A program made the translations under genes and the position numbers. This document shows positions 18,437 through 25,486 of a stretch of 32,671 bases of DNA, one piece after another. Within the stretch, counting starts at the first letter, position 1; every line of letters starts with the position of its first letter. The notes below the pieces were generated by a model. It was given only the letters and a program-made list of their open reading frames with translations. It was not told where the DNA came from and did no database searches. This DNA comes from Rhodoferax sp. (GTDB lineage Bacteria; Pseudomonadota; Gammaproteobacteria; Burkholderiales; Burkholderiaceae_C). Location: the NCBI RefSeq assembly GCF_025356155.1, contig NZ_JANXUQ010000198.1:1-32671 (forward strand), given 5' to 3'.

Positions 18437-18777
18437 GGGGTCCGGCCCCCACTCCCCCCAGCCCCCTCGCCCCGCCGGGCGAGGGGGAGCCAAAGCGGAC
18501 AGCCGATTTTGTTACTGCGATTCGAGTGAAGCTTCTACGGCTCGGCCGTCATTCTTTTTACCTAACGCTACTATTTTTATAGCTGCTTAAGCATATTCCA
18601 CGAGGGCTACAGCATGATTTACTTTACAACAACTCCGTCAAAAGCAACTTCAGAACGCCAACCTACTGGGTCTTCGCGCCGTAGAAGCTTCACTTCAACC
18701 GCGCGGTCAAATGTGGCTGTTGAACACCCCCTCGCCCTGCGGGGCGAGGGGGTGGGGGGGAGTGGGGGCCGGACCCC
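18437..18777. mobile_element. MITE-like inverted-repeat element, 341 bp
   Basis: The gap after the permease gene is an inverted-repeat structure. Outer arms of about 50 bp (18437-18487 and 18727-18777) begin GGGGTCCGGCCCCCACTCCC and are nearly identical in opposite orientation. Each contains its own hairpin of CCCCTCGCCC/GGGCGAGGGG type. Inner arms AGTGAAGCTTCTACGGC (18525-18541) and its exact complement (18678-18694) are also paired. Between them lies copy C of the 54-bp repeat. No transposase frame is present. The right end reaches to within 5 bases of the LolA-like start codon, so the element supplies that gene's leader. Confidence 0.72.
18567..18620 (+). repeat. 54-bp dispersed repeat, copy C (nested in the MITE-like element)
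   Basis: Begins GCTAC, has TTTTTATAGCTGC and then TTCCACGAGGGCTACAGC, and ends ATTT. Aligns without gaps to copy A over 54 bases. An ATG at 18614 inside it opens the long frame of the next gene, but it is unlikely to be the true start. Confidence 0.88.
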
Positions 18778-18781
18778 ATGG

Positions 18782-19531
18782 ATGTTGGGATTGGCTTTGC
18801 TCATAGCCGCCGCAGGGCTAACGACTACAGCCCATGCCGAAGACATCACCCCCTTGCTCAAAGACGCCGACCACTACCGCATGAGCGCCGACAACCTGCA
18901 GGTCGACACCCAGGTCGTCGTCCTCAACACCGACGGCAGCCAGGACAAGGAGCGCCGCTACACCGTGTTTGCACAAGCTGGGCGCAAGTCCCTGGTACTG
19001 ATGCAAAGCCCGGTTGAAAAGGGCCAAAAGGTGCTGATGCTGGCCGACGACTTCTGGCTGCTGATGCCCAATACGCAGCGCCCCATGCGCATCACGCCGA
19101 TGCAAAAGCTGCTGGGCGATGCGTCCACCGGCGACATCGCCACGATGCGCTGGGCGGGCGACTACACCGGCAGCGTGGTGGGTGAAGAGCCCTGTGCAAC
19201 GGACAACAGCAAGGCCACTACCTGCATACACCTGAGCCTGCAGGCCAGCCGCAAGGGCGTGACCTACCAGCGCATTGAGTTATGGATCGGCAAGACGCGC
19301 CACGAACCGGTGCGTGCCGATCTTTTTGTGCAGTCGGACAAGCTGGCCAAGCAGGCGCGCTTTGTCATGGACAAGCCTGCTGCGCCCACCATCGTGTCCG
19401 AGATGGTTCTGGTGGACCAGTTGAGCAACAAGAAGGAAACCCACATCCGTTACCTGGGCCGCAAAGAGCGCACGGTGTCTGACGAGTGGCTGAACCCCAT
19501 GTTTCTCGCCCGCAATCCTTCACTGGAGTAA
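18782..19531 (+). CDS. LolA-like outer membrane lipoprotein-sorting protein
   Basis: Periplasmic carrier-type protein of the LolA/LppX-like fold. From ATG 18782 the product is 249 residues with a clean signal peptide (MLGLALLIAAAGLTTTAHA/ED). Family wording includes ADDFWLLMPNTQRPMRITPMQKLLGDAS and GDIATMRWAGDYTGSV, followed by beta strands such as ELWIGKTRHEPVRADLFV. The same frame runs back to an ATG at 18614, but this would translate the inverted-repeat element and place a non-signal sequence in front of the signal peptide, so 18782 is preferred. It is followed three bases later by the beta-barrel gene. Together with the ABC ATPase and FtsX permease it looks like a dedicated carrier between the two membranes. 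Confidence 0.85.
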   Translation: MLGLALLIAAAGLTTTAHAEDITPLLKDADHYRMSADNLQVDTQVVVLNTDGSQDKERRYTVFAQAGRKSLVLMQSPVEKGQKVLMLADDFWLLMPNTQRPMRITPMQKLLGDASTGDIATMRWAGDYTGSVVGEEPCATDNSKATTCIHLSLQASRKGVTYQRIELWIGKTRHEPVRADLFVQSDKLAKQARFVMDKPAAPTIVSEMVLVDQLSNKKETHIRYLGRKERTVSDEWLNPMFLARNPSLE

Positions 19532-19534
19532 AGC

Positions 19535-20803
19535 ATGGGCACTTTTCCGCTCCCAAAATTGACCGTGCTTTGCGCACTGGTCGGAGCAGTTTCATTCTCG
19601 ACCTCCGCGCTGGCCGATGGCGGTGAGGTATCCGGTCAACTGCGTGGCTACTGGATAGACCGTCCCGCAGCTGACAGCGGACCGCTGGCCCAAGCCAACC
19701 GGCTGCAACCGGGCACGGTGGCAGCAACGCCACCGTTCGCCACCATGCAGGCAGAGTTGCGCGGCAGCGCCAAGGTGGACGCCGTCACATTGAACGCCAC
19801 CGCCACGCTGCAGACCCGCAGCTTCGAAGGCGGTACTACGGACAGTGACGGATGGGTCAACGAGGCCTATGCATCGGGCAAGGCGCTGGGCTGGCAGTGG
19901 AGCGCGGGCAAGAAGGCGGTGTCATGGGACGTGGGGTATGCGTTTCGGCCCAATGACGTGGTGCAGCAAGAGACGCGGCGCACGTTGGCGGCGCAGGCAT
20001 TGACCGGCCGGCCACTGCTAATGGCAGAACACTTTGATGCCGACACGGCATGGTCACTGGTGTGGGTGAACCCCATAGAACCGCAGGCCAACACCGGCGC
20101 ACAGGAAAGCGCGTTGGCGGCCCGTGTGTACTTGCGCAGCGGCGCGGTGGACTGGCACGGCTTCACCCGCCAGGGCGAGCACACCGGCACCAGCCTGGGC
20201 GTAGCCGCGGCCTGGGTGGCCAGTGATGCGTTGGAACTGCATGCATCCGCGCGCGCATACGAGCATGCGGACAGCAGCGTCAGCATCAACACCGGCTCTA
20301 CGCTGTCAACCACCAACCCCTGGCAGCCAACGCTGTTGGGTGCCGGTCAACAAATCTTGGTGGGTGGCACCTGGACCAATGAAGCCCAGGTCAGCCTGCT
20401 GGTGGAAGCCTGGCATGACGGCACGGCACTGACAGACGCGCAATGGTCGGCCTGGACCGCGCGCAACCAGGCCCTGCCCTCATGGCTGGCCCGCCGCGTA
20501 CCCACCATTGCGGTGGCTGGCAATTTGGCATGGCAGGGCAATGCCTTTGGTGTGTCCAACAGCCTGCGGCAAGACAACGTGTATGCACGCTTCAGCTGGC
20601 AGCATGACCGTTGGCAACCCGCGCTGGATGTGCTGTACACGCCTGCGGACCAAGGCATCATCGCCACCGCGTCCGTGCTGTGGTCGGGTGAGCGCTTCAA
20701 GCTGGAAGGCGGCTTGCGCGCCTACTATGGGCCAGACGACGCCGTGGTGCGCCAGTTGCCTGTGCAGCGCCAAGGCTATCTGGTGGCGACCTGGGCGTTT
20801 TGA
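19535..20803 (+). CDS. Predicted outer-membrane beta-barrel protein
   Basis: A 422-residue precursor with a signal peptide (KLTVLCALVGAVSFSTSALA/DGGE) and a mature part made of alternating strands (for example QAELRGSAKVDAVTLNATATLQTR and LELHASARAYEHADSS). The chain ends in a strand finishing with Phe (GYLVATWAF), the typical signal for Bam-dependent insertion. The WSAGKKAVSWDVGYAFRPNDVV region resembles a stretch I recall from DUF1302-like barrels. It starts three bases after the LolA-like gene, so the two are surely co-transcribed. In context it may be the outer-membrane receptor or exit point for whatever the ABC/LolA-like pair moves. No exact family could be named. Confidence 0.75.
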   Translation: MGTFPLPKLTVLCALVGAVSFSTSALADGGEVSGQLRGYWIDRPAADSGPLAQANRLQPGTVAATPPFATMQAELRGSAKVDAVTLNATATLQTRSFEGGTTDSDGWVNEAYASGKALGWQWSAGKKAVSWDVGYAFRPNDVVQQETRRTLAAQALTGRPLLMAEHFDADTAWSLVWVNPIEPQANTGAQESALAARVYLRSGAVDWHGFTRQGEHTGTSLGVAAAWVASDALELHASARAYEHADSSVSINTGSTLSTTNPWQPTLLGAGQQILVGGTWTNEAQVSLLVEAWHDGTALTDAQWSAWTARNQALPSWLARRVPTIAVAGNLAWQGNAFGVSNSLRQDNVYARFSWQHDRWQPALDVLYTPADQGIIATASVLWSGERFKLEGGLRAYYGPDDAVVRQLPVQRQGYLVATWAF

Positions 20804-20833
20804 TGGCGGGGCCGAGCGGCGCCGCTGCAGCAA

Positions 20834-21886
20834 TTACGCCGCAGCGGTGCGCGCCACGCGGCCCACTTGCGCATCCTGCAACGCCAGATTGGCCAGCGTA
20901 ACCGCCGCCTGCGCGGCCAGCGCTTCCACCAGTGGCACCAGCTCTGCGAGGAAGGGAATCGCAACATTGGTGTCGGGGTCCAGCTTGTTGATGAACTGCA
21001 AGACACCCACCACCTCGCCACCGCGGGGGATCAAAGGCACAGTCAGCGTGGACACGGTTTTGTATCCCGTCGCTTCGTCAAAACTGCGCGTACCACTCAG
21101 GTCAAACCGGGTTTGGGAATACACGTTGTCGATGCGCAACGACTGCTTGTGGGTGGCGCACCACGTGGCTGCGAATCGCTCATTGGGCAAGCCGGTTGCG
21201 CCGTCAAACAGCGCTATCTCTTTCTCCGCCAAATCGTCGTCCCGCGTGCGCATGCTGAAGCGCAAGGTCTGGCGGTCGGTACGCAGGTAGAGCGTGGCCG
21301 CATCGCAGTGCAGCAGGCTGCGCCCTTCAAAAAGGGTGTGGCGAATCAGTGCAGTGCGGTCGCGGGTCATGGACATCAACAGGCCGTTTTCGATCAGCAT
21401 ATTGAGCTTGGCCGTGCGAGCCTGTACCTCGCGCTCCAGGTTGTTTTGGATGTCCTGGCTGGCCTTGTAGATGTCGTGGATGGTCAGCAGGTTGCGCACC
21501 CGCAGCGCCACATCGATGGGGTCGATGGGGCGCACCACATGGTCGTTGGCGCCTGCCAGCAAACCGGCATTGCACAGCTCGGCCATGCCATCGTCGCTGA
21601 TGGCCAGGATGGGCAACTCGGCGGCGGAGAAGGTTTCGCGGATCAGGTAGATGACTTTGAGTCCGTGCAGGTGGGGCATGCGCAGGTCCACCAGCAGGGC
21701 GTCAAAGCTGGTCGCACTGAGTGTGGACAACACATGACGCGGATCGGTGACAGCCGTCGCAGCCTGATAGCCCATGCCTTCGAGCAGGTTGACAACGCTG
21801 GCGACATCGACTGCCGAGTCGTTGAAGACCAGGATGCGGCTGCGCGCATGCTCAGGCGCGGCAGTGTATTTCTGCTTGGTGATCAC
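20834..21886 (-). CDS. Response regulator with REC and GAF domains
   Basis: A 350-residue signalling protein. The receiver domain (about 16-135) has phosphoacceptor Asp67 in LLVDLRMPHLHG and Ser97 at the Thr/Ser switch position. The acidic pair is reduced to Asn22-Asp23, and the invariant Lys is replaced by Arg119 (VVRPIDP). A coiled linker (IYKASQDIQNNLEREVQARTAKLN) leads into a GAF domain (about 165-335) of the type in FDEATGYKTVSTLTVPLI and GVLQFINKLD. No output domain such as GGDEF or HTH follows, so it probably acts through a partner. It converges on the beta-barrel gene with a 30-base gap. Confidence 0.87.
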   Translation of the reverse strand: MITKQKYTAAPEHARSRILVFNDSAVDVASVVNLLEGMGYQAATAVTDPRHVLSTLSATSFDALLVDLRMPHLHGLKVIYLIRETFSAAELPILAISDDGMAELCNAGLLAGANDHVVRPIDPIDVALRVRNLLTIHDIYKASQDIQNNLEREVQARTAKLNMLIENGLLMSMTRDRTALIRHTLFEGRSLLHCDAATLYLRTDRQTLRFSMRTRDDDLAEKEIALFDGATGLPNERFAATWCATHKQSLRIDNVYSQTRFDLSGTRSFDEATGYKTVSTLTVPLIPRGGEVVGVLQFINKLDPDTNVAIPFLAELVPLVEALAAQAAVTLANLALQDAQVGRVARTAAA

Positions 21887-21916
21887 GGATCATCTTCCCT
21901 GTATCTAAATGCTTGT

Positions 21917-22807
21917 TTATTTTGTTGTCGGCGTGAAAAAAGGAATAGGTGTGCCAGCATAGACGTTTTGCGGCAGGGCCCCATCCCACTTCTTGGCCTT
22001 CTCCATCTCGACCTCAATACGGCGCAATTCCAAGACTTCCTTGCTTTGCGTCAACGCGCTGTTCTGCGCACGCAGGGCCTCGGCCTGGGCCTTGGCAACC
22101 GTCAAATTTGCGTAGGCCTCGCCGTCAGCTTTAGCCTTCAGGGCCGTCGCTTCGGCCTCGGCGATAGCGACCTTCTGCTTTTGCTCGGCCTCCACCGTCT
22201 TGAGCTTGTTGTCGGCAGCCTGGCGCAATTGTTCCTGCGTCACCTTGTCGTTGATGGCGGCCATATAGGAAGGCGAGAACGCGAAGTTGCGCATGTCGAT
22301 GTTGATCACCTGCGCGCCGTACAAGGCCAGCTTCACTTTGAGTGCGGCGCTGATGTCGCTGGACACCTGCGCCCGCTTGGCGATCAGGTCGGGTGCCGTG
22401 TATTTGACGGTGACGGCCTTGAACACTTCCTGGGTTGCGGTTTGCACATAGTTGTTCAGATTGCCGTCGTGGCTGTACTTCTCGAACACCTCGGCCACCT
22501 TGTCGGGGCTGATGGAGTAGCGCACCGTCAGGCTGGCTTTGACCGGCTGCTGGTCAAAGGTGGGGCCTTCGGCATCGTTGATGTCGGCCTGCTCGGCGCG
22601 GATGTTGAAGATGTCCAGCCGCTGCCAGGGCGCGAGCAACAGAAAACCTTCGTTCTCAATGCCGCGTATGGCGCCACCCACGGTGATCACGCCACGGCTG
22701 CCCGTGGGCACCGTGCGCAGGGGCCAAAAAATCACCAGCACGATAAGCACCACCACGGGGATAACGATGCCTTTGAAACTAAAGCGGGGAATGTCTTGGA
22801 TGTTCAT
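21917..22807 (-). CDS. SPFH/Band 7 (prohibitin-like) membrane protein
   Basis: Membrane-anchored SPFH protein, likely forming oligomeric rings in the inner membrane as for stomatins and HflK/C. From the ATG at 22807 the product is 296 residues. One N-terminal membrane helix (IVIPVVVLIVLVIFWPL) is followed by an SPFH domain (VPTGSRGVITVGGAIRG through YGAQVINIDMRNFAFSPSY). A long Ala/Glu/Lys-rich coiled coil comes next (KLKTVEAEQKQKVAIAEAEATALKAK). The frame extends to 22855, but this runs through a palindrome and reads unlike the family. No NfeD-type partner is adjacent; the neighbour on the same strand is the REC-GAF gene, 30 bases downstream. Confidence 0.9.
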   Translation of the reverse strand: MNIQDIPRFSFKGIVIPVVVLIVLVIFWPLRTVPTGSRGVITVGGAIRGIENEGFLLLAPWQRLDIFNIRAEQADINDAEGPTFDQQPVKASLTVRYSISPDKVAEVFEKYSHDGNLNNYVQTATQEVFKAVTVKYTAPDLIAKRAQVSSDISAALKVKLALYGAQVINIDMRNFAFSPSYMAAINDKVTQEQLRQAADNKLKTVEAEQKQKVAIAEAEATALKAKADGEAYANLTVAKAQAEALRAQNSALTQSKEVLELRRIEVEMEKAKKWDGALPQNVYAGTPIPFFTPTTK

Positions 22808-22832
22808 ATCTTTTTGGACTCCATACGGTTTG

Positions 22833-22873
22833 TGCGCAGGGCACAACCCCATCATGGGTTTGTGCCCCGCGCA
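22833..22873. promoter_or_regulatory. Long hairpin/palindrome upstream of the SPFH gene
   Basis: TGCGCAGGGCACAACCC (22833-22849) pairs with GGGTTTGTGCCCCGCGCA (22856-22873) across a six-base loop, with one mismatch and one bulge. It lies 25 bases upstream of the preferred SPFH start. It could be an operator or a leader hairpin of the minus-strand transcript; no T-run follows on that strand close enough to call a terminator with confidence. Confidence 0.5.
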
Positions 22874-22948
22874 TTGTCAACGCATTTGACCGACTTTGCA
22901 CCTGGAACGTTGGGACCGTGGGGTCAGATGGTTACAGACGCAAAAAAA

Positions 22949-22982
22949 TTGTTAACACGCGCATATAAGTCTGTACTAGACT
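22949..22982 (+). promoter_or_regulatory. Possible promoter with short inverted repeat
   Basis: TTGTTA (22949-22954) and TGTACT (22972-22977) are 17 bases apart upstream of the small exported protein gene at 23040. AGTCT-GTACT-AGACT (22968-22982) is a short inverted repeat overlapping the -10 candidate. The assignment rests on spacing and position only. Confidence 0.35.
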
Positions 22983-23039
22983 GACACGGATCAGAAGCCT
23001 TTTTGAGGCCTCGCTTCCTTAACCTACACCACCCTCATC

Positions 23040-23408
23040 ATGAAAACCTTTGCCCGTAATTTGGTGCTTTGTGCCGTCTCGGCTGTCATGACCATTGGTG
23101 CGGCAATTGCCGGTGACGCGGATTTCACGCTGGTCAACAAGACTGGCTACACGATCCGTGAGGTTTATATCTCGCCGACCCACAAAGAAGCTTGGGGCAA
23201 AGACCGCATGGGGGAAGGCTTTCTGGATCACGGCAAAAGCCGTCTATTCAAATTCTCCGACAAGAGCGCCTGCAAGCAAGACCTGAAAGTCGTATTTGAG
23301 GACGACGATTCAAGCGTCGTGTGGGAAGAATTCGATTTGTGCGAGCTGAGCAAGATCACGCTGAAATACAACCGCAAGTCCCGTGAAGTGTCGGCCGATA
23401 CCGAATAG
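23040..23408 (+). CDS. Small exported protein of unknown function
   Basis: A 122-residue precursor with a signal peptide (ARNLVLCAVSAVMTIGAAIA/GDAD). The mature part has a pattern I recall from a small periplasmic family with no established function, sometimes mislabelled as argininosuccinate lyase: FTLVNKTGYTIREVYISPT, then W...MGEGFLDHGKSRLFKF, a Cys in SACKQDLKV, and a second Cys in FDLCELSKITLKYN. The two cysteines could form a disulfide. The gene stands alone between a promoter-like sequence and a hairpin terminator. No enzymatic role is supported. Confidence 0.78.
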   Translation: MKTFARNLVLCAVSAVMTIGAAIAGDADFTLVNKTGYTIREVYISPTHKEAWGKDRMGEGFLDHGKSRLFKFSDKSACKQDLKVVFEDDDSSVVWEEFDLCELSKITLKYNRKSREVSADTE

Positions 23409-23419
23409 TTCAGTCCACT

Positions 23420-23447
23420 AAAAGATGCCCCGACGGAGGCATTTTCT
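23420..23447 (+). terminator. Hairpin terminator after the small exported protein gene
   Basis: GATGCCCCGACGGAGGCATTTTC forms an ATGCC/GGCAT stem followed by a TTTT run, directly after the stop at 23408. It sits at the end of uraH on the other strand and may serve both. Confidence 0.6.
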
Positions 23448-23449
23448 CC

Positions 23450-23803
23450 TCAAGACCCCCGATAGGTCGAGTAACTCCAGGGGCTGACCAGCAGCGGCAC
23501 GTGGTAGTGCTGTTCCGCATGGGCCACGCCAAAGTCCAGGCTAACCCGGTTCAGGAAATTGGGCTCTGGCAGGGCCACGCCCCGCGCCTTGAAGTAAGCC
23601 GCGACGTCAAACACCAGCCGGTAGGTGCCGACGCGCAGGCTGGCGTGGTCATACAACATGCCGTCGGGATTGCGGCCATCGGCATTCAGCACAAACAACT
23701 TGACCAACGTGGCCTGCTCGCCCTGCGTGGTGTACAGCGACACCTGCATGCCGGCGCCCGGCGTGCCATGCATGGTGTCCAGTACGTGTGTGCTCAAGCC
23801 CAT
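23450..23803 (-). CDS. uraH: 5-Hydroxyisourate hydrolase (transthyretin-like)
   Basis: Hydrolyses 5-hydroxyisourate, the product of PuuD, to OHCU. The 117-residue protein has the N-terminal LSTHVLDTMHGTPGAGM, with the first active-site His. An internal YRLVFDVAAYFKARG follows, then FGVAHAEQHYHVPLLVSPWSYSTYRGS. The C-terminal YRGS is the hallmark separating HIU hydrolases from transthyretin. Length is normal. Ribosome binding site AAAGGA lies about 10 bases before the ATG. It is divergent from the gntR-led ureide operon, with the palindromic operator between them 39 bases upstream of the start. Confidence 0.96.
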   Translation of the reverse strand: MGLSTHVLDTMHGTPGAGMQVSLYTTQGEQATLVKLFVLNADGRNPDGMLYDHASLRVGTYRLVFDVAAYFKARGVALPEPNFLNRVSLDFGVAHAEQHYHVPLLVSPWSYSTYRGS

Positions 23804-23842
23804 GGTGGCGTCCTTTGGTTGGTCATGTGTTCGGTATTTTCT

Positions 23843-23858
23843 AAAGTGTATACACTTT
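23843..23858. promoter_or_regulatory. Perfect 16-bp palindrome, putative GntR operator
   Basis: AAAGTGTATACACTTT is a perfect palindrome in the uraH/gntR divergent gap, 25 bases before the regulator start. A one-mismatch copy lies upstream of puuD at 12832-12847. It overlaps the -35 candidate (TATACA, 23849-23854) of the regulator promoter, as expected for autorepression. Confidence 0.75.
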
Positions 23859-23883
23859 TTGTATTTGTGGCTATGATGCCCGC
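23849..23883 (+). promoter_or_regulatory. Probable promoter for a leaderless gntR transcript
   Basis: TATACA (23849-23854) and a good -10, TATGAT (23872-23877), are spaced by 17 bases. Transcription would begin about 7 bases downstream, at or next to the A of the ATG at 23884. No ribosome binding site is visible before this ATG. Confidence 0.5.
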
Positions 23884-24534
23884 ATGGACTCCACCACCAC
23901 CGACTTCATCGTCGAAACGCTGACCCGCTCCATCGTCGAGCACCGCCTGCAACCCGGTGCAAAACTCGTTGAACAGACGCTGGCCGACCAGTTTGGCGTG
24001 TCGCGCACACTGATACGCCAGGCGCTTTTCAAGCTGTCGCAAAACCGCTTGATCCGCATGGAGCCAGCCCGCGGCGCCTTTGTAGCCGCGCCGTCGATTG
24101 CCGAAGCACAACAGGTGTTTGCCGTGCGCCGCATGCTGGAGGCCGGCATGACCCAGGCCTTTATTCGCAACGCCACGCGGGAACATCTTGATGCGCTGAA
24201 GGACCACATCGCCGAGGAAGCCGCCGCCGTGATGCGCGGCGATGTGCCGGGCCGCACCACGCTGCTGGGCGACTTCCACGTGCGCATGGCGCAGCTGATG
24301 GGCAACGAGGTGTTGGCGCATCTGCTAATGGATTTGCTGTCGCGCTGCGCGCTGATCACGCTGATGTACCAGAGCGCCGGTGCAGCCGAGCATTCGCATG
24401 AAGAGCACCGCAGCATCGTCGACGCGCTGGAGGCACGCGACGAGGCCTTGGCCCTGCGCCTGATGGACGACCACCTGCAACATGTGGAAGCCTCGCTGAT
24501 GTTGGCCCCCACCGCCAACGCAACACCTCTATGA
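23884..24534 (+). CDS. GntR-family (FCD) transcriptional regulator of ureide genes
   Basis: DNA-binding regulator. The 216-residue protein has an N-terminal winged helix (LTRSIVEHRLQPGAKLVEQTLADQFGVSRTLIRQALFKLSQNRLI, about 10-60), including the GntR pattern RQAL..L...RLI. A C-terminal FCD ligand domain (about 80-205) contains FHVRMAQLMGNEVLAHLL and EEHRSIVDALEARDEALA, whose Asp/His residues usually bind metal or ligand. Its stop overlaps the puuE start (ATGA), so it is the first gene of the ureide operon. The palindromes beside it and before puuD are its likely targets. The effector is unknown; urate, allantoin or a later intermediate is a fair guess. Confidence 0.92.
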   Translation: MDSTTTDFIVETLTRSIVEHRLQPGAKLVEQTLADQFGVSRTLIRQALFKLSQNRLIRMEPARGAFVAAPSIAEAQQVFAVRRMLEAGMTQAFIRNATREHLDALKDHIAEEAAAVMRGDVPGRTTLLGDFHVRMAQLMGNEVLAHLLMDLLSRCALITLMYQSAGAAEHSHEEHRSIVDALEARDEALALRLMDDHLQHVEASLMLAPTANATPL

Positions 24535-25481
24535 AAAACTACGACTCCACTGCAAGCTATCCGCGTGACCTGGTCGGCTACGGCAAAGACGTACCCCATG
24601 CGAAATGGCCGAACGGCGCGCGCATTGCCGTGCAGTTTGTGCTGAACTACGAAGAAGGCGGCGAAAACAGCGTGCTGCACGGCGACGCGGGTTCCGAGCA
24701 GTTTCTGTCCGAGATGTTCAACCCGGCCAGCTACCCCGAGCGCCATATCAGCATGGAGGGCATCTACGAATACGGATCGCGGGCGGGCGTGTGGCGCATC
24801 CTGCGCGAGTTTGAACAACGCGGCCTGCCGCTGACCGTGTTCGGCGTCGGCATGGCGCTGCAACGCCACCCTGAGCTGACCGCCGCCTTTGTCGAACTGG
24901 GCCACGAGATTGCGTGCCACGGCTGGCGCTGGATCCATTACCAGAATGTAGACGAAGCCACCGAGCGCGAACACATGCAGTTGGGCATGGCCGCGATTGA
25001 AAAGCTCACGGGCCAAAGGGCGCTGGGCTGGTACACCGGCCGCGACAGCCCCCGCACGCGCCGCCTGGTGGCCGACTACGGCGGCTTTGAATATGACAGC
25101 GACTACTACGGCGACGACCTGCCGTTCTGGATGCAGGTGCAAAAGACCGATGGCACGGTGGTGCCCCAGCTCATCGTGCCCTACACGCTGGACTGCAACG
25201 ACATGCGCTTTGCACTGCCCCAAGGCTATTCGCATGCCGACCCGTTCTTCCAGTACCTGAAGGACACGTTTGATGTGCTGTATGCGGAGGGCGACCAGGC
25301 CGGCGCCAACCGCCCCGCCATGATGAGCATCGGCATGCACTGCCGCCTGCTGGGCCGGCCTGGCCGCATTACGGCCTTGCAGCGCTTCCTGGACCACATC
25401 GGCCAGCACCCCTACGTGTGGGTGGCCCGCCGCGTGGACATTGCGCGGCACTGGAAAGCCACCCACCCTTTCACACCCTGA
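24531..25481 (+). CDS. puuE: Allantoinase PuuE (polysaccharide deacetylase-like)
   Basis: Metal-independent-type allantoinase that opens allantoin to allantoate in the cytosol. The 316-residue protein matches PuuE over its length: YPRDLVGYGKDVPHAKWPNGARIAVQFVLNYEEGGENS, then ERHISMEGIYEYGSRAGVWRIL, LGHEIACHGWRWI, GWYTGRDSPRTRRLV and MMSIGMHCRLLGRPGR. It has the polysaccharide-deacetylase fold instead of the amidohydrolase fold of AllB. The start overlaps the gntR stop by four bases, and the uraD fusion gene begins 5 bases after its stop. Order and coupling give confidence in the function. Confidence 0.96.
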   Translation: MKNYDSTASYPRDLVGYGKDVPHAKWPNGARIAVQFVLNYEEGGENSVLHGDAGSEQFLSEMFNPASYPERHISMEGIYEYGSRAGVWRILREFEQRGLPLTVFGVGMALQRHPELTAAFVELGHEIACHGWRWIHYQNVDEATEREHMQLGMAAIEKLTGQRALGWYTGRDSPRTRRLVADYGGFEYDSDYYGDDLPFWMQVQKTDGTVVPQLIVPYTLDCNDMRFALPQGYSHADPFFQYLKDTFDVLYAEGDQAGANRPAMMSIGMHCRLLGRPGRITALQRFLDHIGQHPYVWVARRVDIARHWKATHPFTP

Positions 25482-25486
25482 TCGCC

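Noticed and set aside
18614-18781. An upstream ATG start for the LolA-like gene
   Set aside because: It would translate the MITE-like element and put 56 non-family residues ahead of an intact signal peptide; the start at 18782 is better.
20867-22984. A 705-codon open frame opposite the REC-GAF and SPFH genes
   Set aside because: It is antisense to two well-supported genes, has composition typical of a GC-rich shadow frame (His/Gln/Val/Gly rich) and matches no family.
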